NCBI GenBank assembly: GCA_030770535.1
Contig: JASVEC010000022.1
Coordinates: 826,445-890,444 of the forward strand
Source: Batkoa obscura
Taxonomy: Eukaryota; Entomophthoromycota; Entomophthoromycetes; Entomophthorales; Batkoaceae
Reading direction: 5' to 3'
DNA length: 64,000 nucleotides
The translations under genes were made by a program, and so were the position numbers. The notes beneath the pieces are model-generated. The model was not told the origin of the DNA. It saw only the letters and a list, made by a program, of their open reading frames with translations, and made no database searches. Of the stretch, positions 35,201-47,111 are shown one piece after another; within the stretch, counting starts at the first letter, position 1, and each line of letters begins with the position of its first letter.

Positions 35201-36853
35201 AATAGAATTACAAAAATACCAGTATTAGAAGATGGAGAAAAAGAATTTAGAAAAATCACAAAAGAAATTGAAGCTACTTATAAAGTACGTAAAGGAGTTA
35301 ATATTGGTACTATTGATAAATTATTATATTATGCTCCATTTATTTCTATGGTTCGTGCTATGGATGGTAGTTTAGTTCGACATTTTGCAGAAAATTTAGA
35401 ACCTGAACCATATCCATCTCAATTATGCGTATTTTCAATTAATAAAGAAGACCCTCGATATCAACCAATTAATGCTCAACCTATTGAAGAAGTATTTCCA
35501 TTAAAATGTAAAGCTTTCTTTTTAGGAGATAAATTTTATGGTACTCCATGTCAAATTACAGGCCATAAAAATGATACAGTTTCTATTAAATTATTACATC
35601 AATCAGATAATTTAAATATTGGTAAAAAAATAGTTAATTCAAGTAAAATAGAAAATCAATTTACTCATATTAAAGAATTAGCTAAAATTTGTCAATGTTC
35701 TTCATTAACTATATCTAAATTAACATCTAGAATTAAATTATCAATTGAAAAGAAACGAAATGAAATAATTAACTTAGGATTAGGATTAAAATTTGAAAAT
35801 AAAGGAGAAATGGTATTAGGTTATTGTCAAAAAGGATATAAAGGTTGGGAATTTTCACCAAAAGCATGCCAATTAGTGACTGATTTTTGCAGAACATTCC
35901 CCGAATTTATTCAAGGACTAGAGAATCAAAATAATTCAAGTCAAATTATACCAACTGAATCAATTTACCCTGAAAACACAATGGAACATATTAATAAAAT
36001 TCAACAATGGCATAAAGAAAATGGAATTAAAGAATTAAAATTATCTTCAATTGATAGTGAATTATTAGATAATAATAGTATTATTAAATTACAAGTATTT
36101 TGGGATCAATTTTATCAACAAAATACAAAAATTGAAATTATTGAAATTCATAATGTACCTAGATCTGCTATTTTAAAACATTCTGATGAAGAAATACATC
36201 TATCAAGACAAAAGTATTCATTAGGAGATCGAGTCGTTTATATTAAAGAATCGAGTAAAGTACCTATTACTTTACGTGGTACAGTTATTGGTAGTGAAGC
36301 AGATAATTTAGAAATATTATTTGATCGTACATTTCATAATGGTACTAATTTAGATGGTCGATGTGAAGAACATCGTGGTTTATGGGTACAAAAGAAATAC
36401 TTATTAAATTTAAGTGATCAACAATTAAGTCAATCAAATTTAGTTAATTTTATGAAACGATTCATTATTAAAACTCCAACTAATCAAAAGAATGGGAATA
36501 ATAACAATAATAGTAACAATAATAATAATAGTTATAGTAATAATAATTATAATAATTATCAACAACGTAATCAAGTGAATCAAAAGAATTCTAATAACGT
36601 TAACTATAATAAGTATAATAACAATCAACAACAACAACAGAATAATTCTAACATGAAATTTAATAATCAATATCAACAAAGACCAAACTTTATTCCTAAT
36701 GCTTGGACACAAAATAAATCAAGCGGAAATAAAAATCATCCTAATACTAATATTAATAATAATAATAATAATAGTAATAGTAATAATCGTGGTCGCGGTG
36801 GATTTAATAATTCCAATCGTAGTTTATTTGATCCTAAACAAAATGAAAAATAA
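32296..36853 (+). CDS. XRN1: 5'-3' exoribonuclease 1, with one apparent frame break
   Basis: Cytoplasmic decay nuclease for decapped mRNA. Exons: 32296-32383, 32432-32599, 32652-32795, 32848-32957, 33020-33213, 33285-34086, 34149-34302, 34392-34513, 34575-36853; about 1353 residues. The nuclease core has [29 protein letters not shown], the 5'-phosphate pocket region [37 protein letters not shown] and NDFLPHLPG. The middle has [28 protein letters not shown]/Tudor/SH3-like part and an Asn/Gln-rich tail (36490-36800) follow. In the last exon, the frame changes at a run of eight A at 34646-34653: homology continues cleanly ([18 protein letters not shown]) only one base out of register. No intron explains this, so a base missing in the assembly or a recent real deletion is likely. 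Confidence 0.93.
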
Positions 36854-37135
36854 GTTTTAATAAAATTAACAAATTCATCATTTTATAACTGGACATTTTA
36901 AATTTATGAAAATGATCCGATACTTTAAAATAATATAAAGATAATAATAAAAATTAAAATATATTGTTTTAATATTATTTTAATATTATTTTTTATCATT
37001 TTTTATGCATTTTTTATTAGTTATTTAAGATATAAAATATTGATTATTTTTAATACAGATTTGATTCCACATTAACATAACTCCAAATAAATCAACTTTA
37101 TTCATTATAACATATAATATATAATCCCACTTAAA
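36854..37135. other. convergent intergenic spacer, nothing recognised
   Basis: 282 bp between the stops of XRN1 and the small secreted protein gene. Very AT-rich, with no element recognised. Confidence 0.4.
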
Positions 37136-37526
37136 TTACATTACTTTACAACCTGGTATAAAAAATTGTAATTTAAAAGATTTAATTCCTATTGAATCAT
37201 ATTTATGATATCCAGTATATCCCGTTAACTTCACTTCACCACTACAATCACATTGATTAAAAAAGTTTAATACTAAATTATCAGTAGGTACAAATAAACT
37301 ATTTAACGTTTCTATTGATTTGAAATTATAACAAGTATTTGATTTTTGAACTTGATAACTAGTAACATTGGTTTTTAGCACTAAAAAAAGAGAATTATGA
37401 TTAAGTTAATTAATATAGAAATAAGCTTAAGATAGTGTATTATTTACTTGCGATAATACCACTCGTTTGAGATTGTATAAAATAAAAGTAAAATAATGGT
37501 AAAATGAGATGATTAATTAATTTCAT
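37136..37526 (-). CDS. small secreted cysteine-containing protein, family not recognised
   Basis: Two exons, 37448-37526 and 37136-37380, giving 107 residues. The start at 37526 opens a convincing signal peptide: MKLINH, a hydrophobic run LILPLFYFYFI, then a polar cleavage zone QSQTSG. The mature part has four cysteines (SNTCYNF, QCDCSG, PGCKVM), Tyr/Gly-rich segments (TGYTGYHKYDSIG) and one N-glycosylation site (NVT). I do not recognise a domain. Length, signal peptide and even cysteine number fit a secreted effector or cell-wall protein, but this is inference. A CCAAT box (37608-37612) lies 82 bp upstream. Confidence 0.7.
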
Positions 37527-37607
37527 ATTGTTATTAAAAGAGTGGTAAAAAAGAGAAAACAAAGATTAAAATTAAAATTAAAGTGGAAGAAAATTTACTT
37601 TCTGTTG

Positions 37608-37612
37608 ATTGG
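37608..37612 (-). promoter_or_regulatory. CCAAT box upstream of the secreted-protein gene
   Basis: ATTGG on the plus strand, 82 bp upstream of the start at 37526. Confidence 0.3.
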
Positions 37613-37857
37613 CCAAATTCAACTATTCTAATTAATTAAATTTAATACTAATAATAGTAATTGTGTTCTATTTTTTGGAAATAACTGAAGTTTAATTTAA
37701 AATAGGATAACTTAAAATTTCAATCAACAATGTGAAAACAAAGCATTATAAAAAATATACATTCTATTAATATTATATATTACATACCATAGATTATAGA
37801 TTATATATCCTATATTTTATTTTAAGTATTTAATTTTATTAAAATTGAATTTTCTAT

Positions 37858-39145
37858 TTATTGTTTTGCTTTTTCAATTAAAGTGTCCATTGGAGTGGGT
37901 TTAAATAACCAGTTTTGACTTGGCCAACTATTGAGTTTAGCTCGATGTTTCTTTTCAAATAAACTAGCTTCTCTTAATGTACCATCAGTTTCTCGAATTA
38001 ATACTTGACGATTCTAAATAAAATAAAGATAATGTTAGTAAATAAATAAATAATAAGTAATAAATAGAAACATAACATAACATAATCAAAGTATAACAAC
38101 ATTATGATATATATAATATTATATCACTATTATCAATAATTTACCTTTAAACTTAAATTAGGATTAATATCACTAAACATAAATTGATATTTTTTATGAC
38201 TACCCTTTTCATCTTTACTAAGGATTTTAACTTGTGTTTTCATTTCAGGTATTTTATCTCCTCTTAAACCATGGTATTCAAATGGTTTTTCATCAGCCAA
38301 TTCTTTTTTAACTTGTTCGAATGGCTTTCTATTAAGCGATACAGCTGCATCCTATTAATTACAATAAACATATTACTATTATTATTATTATTATTATTAC
38401 TTTAGCACCAAATTCTACTTCTTCGTCAATGGCACGAAATAAAGGTTTATTAATTTCAGGTAAAATAGGTTCTAATTCTTCTTTATCATGCATATTAGAT
38501 ACACCAAGTAATTTTTCCATACCAATTTGAAAATTGGTTTGTAAAATAAATTTCTATTTATAAGGGAAACAAGATTAGTAATTATTTTTTATGCATTTAC
38601 AATAAAATAAATATTACCTCTTTCCCTTTTGTAATTAATTCTTCTTGTAAACTTTTTAATTTCAAAATAGCTTCTACTCTCTTGACTGATAAACGAAATA
38701 TATTGCCTAATTTCCTTGGGGTATTGACCTTTGGATTTTGTTTATAATAATCAAATATTTTCTTTTTATTTTCTTCAGATACTGGTTTATGTGGTTTAAA
38801 AAATGGATTCATTGGGAAAGGAGCCTACATTTAAAAAAAGAATCATTAATTTAATATTTCAAATTATGTTGTATATAATAATCATGATAGTGTAATAAAG
38901 TTACGTACATTATTTTTACCCAAATATTGTACTGGTAAAAAATCTTTTGGATTTTCTGTTTTAATACTAAAATTTGATGATGTTTCTTGAAGCCATTGTT
39001 CTACTTTAGCATCCATTTTATTAGCTTTAGCCTCCTTCTCTTGTTCCAAATTAATACATTTGGTTTGAAATCCTCGACTTAATGTGTTCTTAGAAATAAC
39101 ATTGATTAGCCTTGAATTCTTAGTTATATTCATCGTTTGAAGCAT
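37858..39145 (-). CDS. mS45: mitochondrial small-subunit ribosomal protein mS45 (Bot1 family)
   Basis: Five exons: 38909-39145, 38618-38824, 38401-38553, 38145-38351, 37858-38013, closing to 319 residues. The N-terminus is a likely mitochondrial presequence (MLQTMNITKNSRLINVISKN, basic and free of acidic residues). The diagnostic block is APFPMNPFFKPHKPVSEENK through IFRLSVKRVEAILKLKSLQEE, the core of the Bot1p domain (yeast Mrps35). The family is found in mitochondrial ribosomes of fungi, which supports a fungal host. The last intron (38014-38144, 131 nt) is long for this window. It diverges from the Tim17-family gene. Confidence 0.88.
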
Positions 39146-39231
39146 TTTGTCTAAAGTTGAATAATTATTATATAGTGCTTTAAATTGTTTTTTTTGAATA
39201 GTAGAATTTAGTAGAAATCAATTTTAAGTAA

Positions 39232-39320
39232 CCAATCAATTTGAATTGTTCAATTGTTAGGATTAAAGAATCAAGTTATGGTAAGTTTCAACTCAAGCTA
39301 ACAATTTCTACTTAACCAAT
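39232..39320. promoter_or_regulatory. two CCAAT boxes in the mS45/Tim17-like divergent spacer
   Basis: CCAAT at 39232-39236 and 39316-39320, about 80-90 bp from each of the two divergent starts (39145 and 39395). Confidence 0.35.
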
Positions 39321-39394
39321 AATATTCTATCTCTAAATCTAAAATAATTTAAGTTTTATTTATTTTTATTAGAATCATCAAAATAAACCATTAA

Positions 39395-40002
39395 ATGAAT
39401 GACACCACAATAAGAACGAGTAGTTTGTACAACAGCTTAAAACAAAGTTTAACTAAAGATACATTAACTCGAGGTGGCCTATTGCCATTAGAACGTATCC
39501 AATATATCTCAAGTATTGCTGGGATATGGGGTTTTTTATTGGGTGGTTATCAAGGTGGAAAACTAGAAGGTTATCGATATTTAGCGGAACATCAACATAA
39601 ATTACCAAAAACTATGGATCAATGGTATTTTTATCATAAAAGGAAAAATTATAAAATGATGTTAGAAGGAAGTAAAGTAGGTAGTCAATTAGCTTTGAGA
39701 TTAATTGGTTTATGTTGTAGTTTTGAACTAATTCAATTGAGTTGCGATGTGATTTTATTTGATGCAAAAAATAGCTGGATTTCTTCAACAATAGCCGGAT
39801 TCTCCACGGCTACTGTATTTTCATTATTGAGTAACTACTTCTTAATTTATTAATTCACTTTATTAATTTATTTTTAGACAAATTACCCAAACAATCTCGA
39901 AGATATGCTATATTTGCTGGTACAGGCTTTGGTTTATTAGCTGGTAGTTTACAACATTTTATAGATAATTTCAAAAGTAAAAAAGAAGAGAAAATGGAAT
40001 AA
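39395..40002 (+). CDS. Tim17/Tim22/Tim23-family mitochondrial inner-membrane protein
   Basis: Two exons, 39395-39830 and 39878-40002, giving 186 residues. Four hydrophobic segments carry small-residue motifs of the Tim17 fold: YISSIAGIWGFLLGGYQGGK, GSKVGSQLALRLIGLCCSFE, SSTIAGFSTATVFSLL and YAIFAGTGFGLLAGSL. The segment LAEHQHKLPKTMDQWYFYHKRKNYKMM between helices 1 and 2 resembles an uncharacterised fungal Tim17-like group and TIMMDC1 more than the translocase subunits. A role in inner-membrane import or complex I assembly is possible. It shares its 5' spacer with mitoribosomal mS45, another mitochondrial gene. Confidence 0.75.
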
Positions 40003-40131
40003 GTTCCACTTATTTATAAAAAAAATCATTTAAAATAAAACTCAATTCTAATAATAATAATTTTCAATTTAATAAATAGGCCTATTTTTTATCTATAATT
40101 TGTTTACTCGAATACAAATAAAATCTAAATT

Positions 40132-42715
40132 TTATTTTTTATTGATATGTTGTTGATAATATTGAATAACTTTTGGATGAGCTCTTATTTTATCAGGAGT
40201 AAAATTAAGTACTTGTAACCCACTTAAGGTAGTAGCTCGTGATAAAGCGACATAAGCTTGTCCTGAATTAAAATTTCATTTTAATCTTATTAATTTTTAA
40301 AAACTCATTATTAATAATTACCTCTTTCAAATATTTTAAGTAAATCCACTTTAACTTTTTGTAATGTTTGTCCTTGAGATTTATGAATTGACATAGCCCA
40401 TGCTAATAATAGTGGTACCTGTAATTCATTAATTATTAAAAAATGATTTATTGTAATATAAACTATTCTTATTCTTATTCTTACCTGACTTCTAGTACCT
40501 AAAATTTCATTATTAACTTCATATGTTGACTCCTCAGGTGTAATAGTAATTTCAATACCACCTGGAAATCGAACCACAGGATATTGAGTATCATATATAT
40601 CTTTTGATTTATTAAATATTTCTTGTTCTGGGATAGGGCCAACCAATTGTAATTTATCTCGAGTCTTTGCATCCATTTCATTGATATTATTAAACCCAAT
40701 CACAATACCTAAACTGCCATTGACTAAAGATGGATGTTCATATGTCATGTTTTTTAACAACATTACTTGAGCATTCACTTTTAACTCCAATACTTTAGGA
40801 AATAATGTATAGTTATCCATATTATCAACAACATGTTGTACTTTCCCAAAGTCATTGGCTTTTAACACATGTAGTTCACCATGTAATCCTTTTAATCGTA
40901 TCATATTCGCTCGATCGACTTCAGAGCGAGTAGAAAATCTAAAATAGAGATAAGTTTCTAATTTACTAACTATTTGATACTAATATTACAATTCAGCTGC
41001 TTGGATACCATCCCCAGTAGAAGGTAATTGACGTGAAAGTGATTTAAAAGTTTCAATTCCTTTGGCACTAACTTGACCTATCCTAGCTTCATTTAATATG
41101 GTTGTAAATTCTATAAAACAAATTTTAGTTCGCTTTGAATTCTTTGAATTTAGATTAAATTACCTGAATCTCGTTGTCTAAAGATTTCGGTTAAAACAAT
41201 AGTTCTGTCAATGCATTTTTTCCAACATTCCGATTCAAAGCAAAATTTAGCCTCTCCTCCTCGACTAACGGGCGGTAATTGTAAAAAATCACCTGCTAAT
41301 ATAAGCTAATATAAAGTAAATTTTAATATATTTATGGTATATTTTTATTATTAAATTACTTGAATACCACCAAATGGTTTATCTTTAGTTCCTTTTAGTT
41401 TACAAGCTACTTGTTCTAATTTATCAAATAGTTCTCCATTTAACATTGAAACTAAATAAATAGATATTAACTATTAATATAGAGTATGGAATATATAAAA
41501 ATAATACTTACTTTCATCGATAATTAAATATTTTAGACCCATCCATTTTTTTGCGGATTTTCTATTTTTATTAATTTTGGTAACTAATTCATGAATAGTT
41601 CCATTTCCTAATCCAATACCCGAAAAAGAATGTACTGTACAACCACCAATATTAAAAGCAGCTATACCAGTCGATGCTGTAACTGCTAATGTTTCTGGTA
41701 AATCAAATTTTTTACGTTGGTCTATTCGAAATCGTACATTTGGATCTCTTGAATATGAATCTTCTCGGTTACAGATTTCTTCAATGATATATCTTAATAA
41801 TAATGATTTGCCAGTACCTTATTCTTATTAAAAAATTATTGAAATACAAACATTAGAATTTACCTGCAGATCCGGTAAAAAATACATTTTTACCATCTCT
41901 AAAGATAGCATCTACTACCTCTAATTGGGATTTTGATAGCTTACTTTTATCGATCATTATACCTTTATTTAATCCATTTGATTTTTTTGCATTAATTCTA
42001 TTACTGCTATTGAGACTAGTACTCCCACTATTAAAAGAAGAGCTTTGTGATTTCTTTTCATTATTATTAAAATTTCCCCAAGGCATATCCCTTTTTTTGT
42101 TTGTTAACGAATTTCCACTGTTACCTCTTTTAATATGATTATCATAAGGCCCTTTACTTGGTTTATTTGGATCACTGGATACTACATAGACTCCATTTTT
42201 GTTGCTTCCAGAGTTACCATAACCACTAAAGATACTTCTTGATACGGTTGGCGTTGAAGTTGCTTGTTTAATATGTTGATATCTTTGCTGAAAAGATTGT
42301 TGTTGTATTGACATAGAGCGATTTTGTATAGGTTTTGAATACCCACCAACTTTACCTAAATCTAGTTTTTGAATAGCTGAGCTAGATACAAAAGGATTAC
42401 GATTGTTCGATTGAGTTAAATCTACAAATTGGGATGAATTTGAGTTTCTTGAAATGGACTTATTTTGATAAGCTGGGCTACTAGTTAAATCAACTACATT
42501 ACTTGATGTAATTATGGATTTTGTTTCTATAACTTTGATTCAATTTTTAATTTCTATTTAACTTTATTTAAATTTTAATCACCTTTTTTTTCCACTCTTG
42601 TACTACTATTAGTCGTACTAACATTATTGGAGTTTTTATTAAAATAACTTAGAATACTTGCTTGTTTACTACTTTCATTACCTTTTTTCTTGGCATTATT
42701 TTCTTGCTTATACAT
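40132..42715 (-). CDS. PIF1: PIF1-family DNA helicase, intact paralogue A
   Basis: Nine exons: 42583-42715, 41864-42532, 41512-41817, 41360-41451, 41164-41305, 40990-41110, 40485-40938, 40322-40418, 40132-40262, closing to 714 residues. Superfamily 1B 5'-3' helicase for G-quadruplex, telomere and mitochondrial DNA work. Motif I is FFTGSAGTGKS, split by intron 2. Also seen: [60 protein letters not shown] with [25 protein letters not shown], and [23 protein letters not shown]. The Ser/Asn-rich N-terminus opens with a PCNA-binding box QASILSYF about 18 residues in. The gene lies beside the broken copy B in the same orientation. Confidence 0.93.
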
Positions 42716-43541
42716 AAGTTTATCTTATACTAATTATAAAATAGTCTATTTTAATAAGTTAAGATAATTGATAAAAAGAAATTTGCTTTTTTTGAATAAA
42801 AAATTAAATTTGATCGATCCAATTATCAGGGATTAAAAAATGTTGATGTAACTTCAAATTTCTCGATTTTAAGTGGGCAGGTTAAGCAAGCTAGTAAAGT
42901 GGTACATTTTATAGTTGATAAAATAATGAAACGAAAATTAATATTTAGTTTTGGTATTACCTAGTTATTTGATTTATATAGTGTGCGTTAAAAAGAATAA
43001 CATCTAAAGATTCTTAAATGTAGGCTTAAAAATACAATTTAAGTTTCCACTCTAATAATGATTTAAAATAACTTTTATAACTTCAAATACTTAATTATAA
43101 AATATGTTGAAACTTATCAATCTATTATAATAATATGCAATCAAAAAATAGCAATGTTTCAAAATATTAAAATAAAATTTATTGAATATTTAATTTAGAA
43201 AACTCCAATAAAAGTAAAGTTAAGATTTTAAACCAACTCCATGTAAATTAACATCTAAATCACCCAAAACGTTCGAAATTCTTTAAAGAGACACGGATCA
43301 CTTGAAACTATTTCCCAGTAATATTAGTGATTTCTTTCAATATACTATTGACGGTGATGTCCTTTACAACAATGTTTACAATACTGTTTTTAATTTTTGG
43401 TAAATATTGATTTTGATATATTAATTAACAGTATCATTGAACCTATTAATTATTGTAACATTTAAGTATCTAATCTATTATTATTGTTTTATTTTTCTGT
43501 TGCCTTACTTTAAATTTTTTTAGTTGCTTTCTATTTGTTAT
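42716..43541. other. spacer between PIF1 paralogues, part of a tandem duplication
   Basis: About 826 bp with no gene. Short stretches resemble the DNA upstream of PIF1-B (for example ATCAGGGATT and TTGATGTAACTTC near 42835, against 46250; ATAGTGTGCGTTAAAAAG near 42980, against 46700). This indicates that the duplicated unit included the 5' flank. Confidence 0.4.
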
Positions 43542-46162
43542 TCATATGAGTTCATATTGCTCATCCCTTTCATTAGTTGTATACTGTTTGTAATATTCAA
43601 TAACCCTAGGATGAGCACGAATTTTATCAGGTGAAAAATTAAGCACCTGTAACCCTTGTAGAGAAGTAGCACGCGATAAAGCAACATAAGCTTGCCCTAA
43701 TCATAAATAAACACATAATTATAATAATATACTATTATTTACCCCTTTCAAATATTTTACGTAAATCCACTTTAACTTTTTGCAAAGTTTGACCTTGGGA
43801 TTTATGAATTGACATAGACCAAGCTAATAAAAGGGGTACCTAATAATTATTAGTAAAAGAATTTTTAGGATTTAAAATGATAGTACTTGCTTTCTAGCGC
43901 CCAAAACTTTATTATCAACTTCATAAGTCGATTCTTCTGGCGTAATGGTAATTTCTATCCCATCCGAAAACCTAACAATAGGATATATGTTATAATGCAT
44001 ACCCTCCTTCTTAGTAAGTGAATCATAATCTAGGATCCCATCCTCTTTTAACTTATTTAATGTATCTGGATCAAGTGCACCAATACCAGAGAATCCAGTA
44101 ACAATACCAAGGCTGCCATTTACCAAGGAGCGATCTTTATTTGGCATATTTCTCAATAACACTACTTGAGCATTAACTTTTAAAATTAAAGTTTCTGGGA
44201 ATAATGTATAATTATCCATGTTATCTACTATATGTTTTACTTCGCCATAATCTTTTGCTTTAAAAATATGTAATTCACCAGGTAATTCTTGTAACCTTGT
44301 CATGTTGGCTCGATCTACTTCTGAACGTGTAGGGAATCTAAACAGATTAGTGAATAATTCTTTTAAAAAACTAGATTAACTATTTACAATTCAGCACCTT
44401 GAATACCATCACCATTAGATGGTAATGTGCGTGAAATTGTTTTAAATATTTCTACTGCATTAGTACTCACTCGTCCCATCCTTATTTCATTTAACATAGT
44501 TGTAAATTCTAAAAAATCAGCCAACACTAATACTAAATTTAAATTAATTTACCTGGATCACGTTGTCTAAAAATCTCAGTTAAAACTATGGTTCTATCAA
44601 TACATTTATTCCAGCATTCTGATTCAAAACAAAATTTTGCTTCCTTATCTCGACTAACTGGTGGCAATTGTAAAAAATCTCCAGCTATAATTAACTAATG
44701 TAATATAATAGGCTTTACTATATCTAACATTGATTCAAATATATTATATTACCTGAATACCACCAAAAGGCTTACCTCTTACCTCCACTATCTCTTCTCT
44801 TATCTTACAAGCTATTTGCTCAAGTTTATCAAAAAGCTCACCATTCAACATTGAAACTAAAAAACGAAAATTAGAAAAGTAGTCTAATATTATTTATATA
44901 ATACTTACTTTCATCAATAATTAAGTACTTTAGCCTAAGCCACCTTTTAATACTCTTTTTATTCGTAATAATCTTTTTAACCAATTCTTTGACAGTACCA
45001 GTTCCTAATCCAATACCCGCAAAAGAATGTACAGTACAACCACCAATATTAAAAGCAGCTATACCAGTCGATGCTGTAACTGCCAAAGTATAGGTAACCC
45101 GAAGTTTATATTTTGATCAATTCTAAAACGTATGTTTGGATTATAAGAAATAGGATTTTCTCGATTACGAATCTCTTCAATGATATATCTTAATAGCAAT
45201 GATTTTCCAGTACCTTAATTTTTTTACGATTTAGTCTACTAAATAAAGATAGCTAAACTTACCTGCAGATCCAGTAAAAAATACATTTTTACCATCTTTA
45301 AAAATAGCGTCTACCACCTTCACTTGCGACTTAGTCAATTTACTTTTGTCTATAATAACATCCTCATTAATGTCGTTATCGTTATTCTCATTTCCTCTAC
45401 TGTTTAAATTGAAATCATTTCCACTATTAGATGATGAGTTTTGAGCTCTTTTTTCATTGTAATTGAAATTTTCCCAAGATGCGTTTCTTTTTTTATGTGT
45501 TCTAAAGTTTTCACTTACAATACTATTATCATGCAATTCCTTAATTGACTTTTTTAGGTCATTTAAAACCCCATAGAGATCATCAATCTTGATTTCAGGG
45601 TTACTATGTTCACTGAAAGTATTTATTACTTCTGATTGTTTTGAAGTTGATTGTTTTAGATATTGGTTGGAAGCGGAACTGCTTTGAGCGTATTCTGGAT
45701 AGTTGTTACCATTGTTCAAATTTAATTGTTCATTCCCTAAATAAGATACTGGCTTATTTAAACTTTTTGTTTTGGATTTGCTCTATCAATTGCTTTGAAG
45801 TTGTTAATAATCGGTTTAGATCTAACAACTGTGCTGAAACTGTTATTGACTGGGCTAGGCTGTTGTTTTGGGTTAGATCTACCAACTGCGCTGAACTTGT
45901 GGTTGGTATGGATAATTCATTTTGATAGTTTGGACTATCAGTCAAATCAACTACATTACTTGACGCAATCATGAACTCGCTTTCTATGTTTTATTTTATC
46001 ATTGTTTCAGTTCTTCAAAAATATTATTACCTTCATTTTTTACTTTGTACTATCATTGGTTGTACTGACATCGTTTAAGTTTATATTAGAGCCATTTGAT
46101 CTACCTGACTGTTGATTACCTTCTCCAATCTCTTTTTTATCTTCGCTGTTTTGATTATACAT
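43542..46162 (-). pseudogene. PIF1-family helicase, broken paralogue B
   Basis: Same exon-intron plan as paralogue A: a start exon at about 46162, then exons near 45263-45976, 44909-45213, 44753-44856, 44553-44694, 44388-44508, 43887-44337, 43743-43839 and 43542-43696. Helicase motifs II-VI are intact in sequence ([12 protein letters not shown] region, [42 protein letters not shown]). Two frame breaks are visible. Near 45775 the Ser/Gln-rich N-terminal part continues in another frame. Near 45095 one base is missing compared with copy A, just before the [10 protein letters not shown] motif. The PIP box of copy A is not conserved. Two independent breaks make a pseudogene more likely than sequencing error, but the high conservation suggests recent loss. 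Confidence 0.72.
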
Positions 46163-46916
46163 CACTAGATCTTATTAATTACAAATTTATTCTATAACAA
46201 GTTGATAACAACAACTAAAAAAGTATGTTTTTATAATTTTATTCTGGGCAACAATCAGAGATAAGTTGGTGTTGGTGTAATTTTAATTCTCATTAAGTAG
46301 ATAATTTGATTAGCTTATTGAACAAATGAAGCTTTATTTGATAACTAATTGGTTGGAGATGGTGTAAATTAGTAAAAATTGTGAGTGCTTTAAAGGTTTT
46401 TGTTTTTTAATATTGCTCAAAAAATATACAAACTTAACTATTAAAAATTCCTAAGAAATATATTCAATATTTTATGCTATATAATACTCTGAATAGTATT
46501 TATTTTTTAAATTCAGTAGAGTTTTTTTATATAATTTTAATCTTTGTTAAAAAACTTTATTGATTGTTGTTTGCTTATTTATATCATATAAAAAATTATA
46601 GGAAAACGTTATAAACTAAAATTAGCACAACATTTATGACTTGATATATTTAGTAAATTATGATTTTTTAAATATAGCCTTGCAAGTTAGTTTATATAGC
46701 ATGCTTTGAAAGCAATAACATAATGATAGTTAATCTAAAAGTTTAATGTTAAAGTTTAATGTTAAAGTCTAATAATGGCTGCTTTAAGCAGCTTTACCAA
46801 ATATTTAGTAAAATAAAACAAGATGAATCTTAATAATTCACTACAAATAGAAAATAGTATGGAATTTCAATCATGATTTTTGAAATCAAATTTCAGGCCT
46901 TAAATTGATTATTGAA
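46163..46916. other. spacer upstream of PIF1-B
   Basis: About 750 bp without a gene. A short tandem duplication of AAAGTTTAATGTT lies near 46738-46768. The part nearest the helicase resembles the flank of copy A. Confidence 0.4.
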
Positions 46917-47018
46917 ATATGGGGGTATTTTTGTTTAAGGATTTTACTAACAATTTTTCTGCTTAAATAGTGCTTAAAAGATAGAAAAAGTGATGAAGCC
47001 AAAAAATATCCCCGTATA
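46917..47018. repeat. MITE-like element, copy D
   Basis: Left end ATATGGGGGTATTTTTG, right end AAAAAATATCCCCGTAT. The core TTTTACTAACAATTTTTC and AAATAGTGCTTAAAAG is in the same orientation as copies A and B. It ends about 95 bp before the left arm of the large inverted repeat. Confidence 0.85.
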
Positions 47019-47111
47019 CTCTTATGTTAAATAAAAAGATGAAATTAAACAATGATAAATAGAAATTATTACTTATTGATTTCATTTGGCTTTATATATC
47101 ATGTTGGAATT

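Noticed and set aside
36440-36712. 90-residue hydrophobic ORF on the minus strand
   Set aside because: An Ile/Val-rich shadow of the Asn-rich AAT repeat that encodes the XRN1 tail.
44871-45086. independent 71-residue ORF starting [12 protein letters not shown]
   Set aside because: It is the helicase motif region of PIF1-B, read downstream of a frame break in the same exon.
45641-45925. 94-residue plus-strand ORF
   Set aside because: It is antisense to the Ser/Asn-rich N-terminal exon of PIF1-B, with no family resemblance.
43542-46162. PIF1 pair as Helitron transposons
   Set aside because: No HUH/Rep nickase domain or Helitron-type ends were seen. Both copies have many introns and a host-type N-terminus, so they look like ordinary PIF1 genes.
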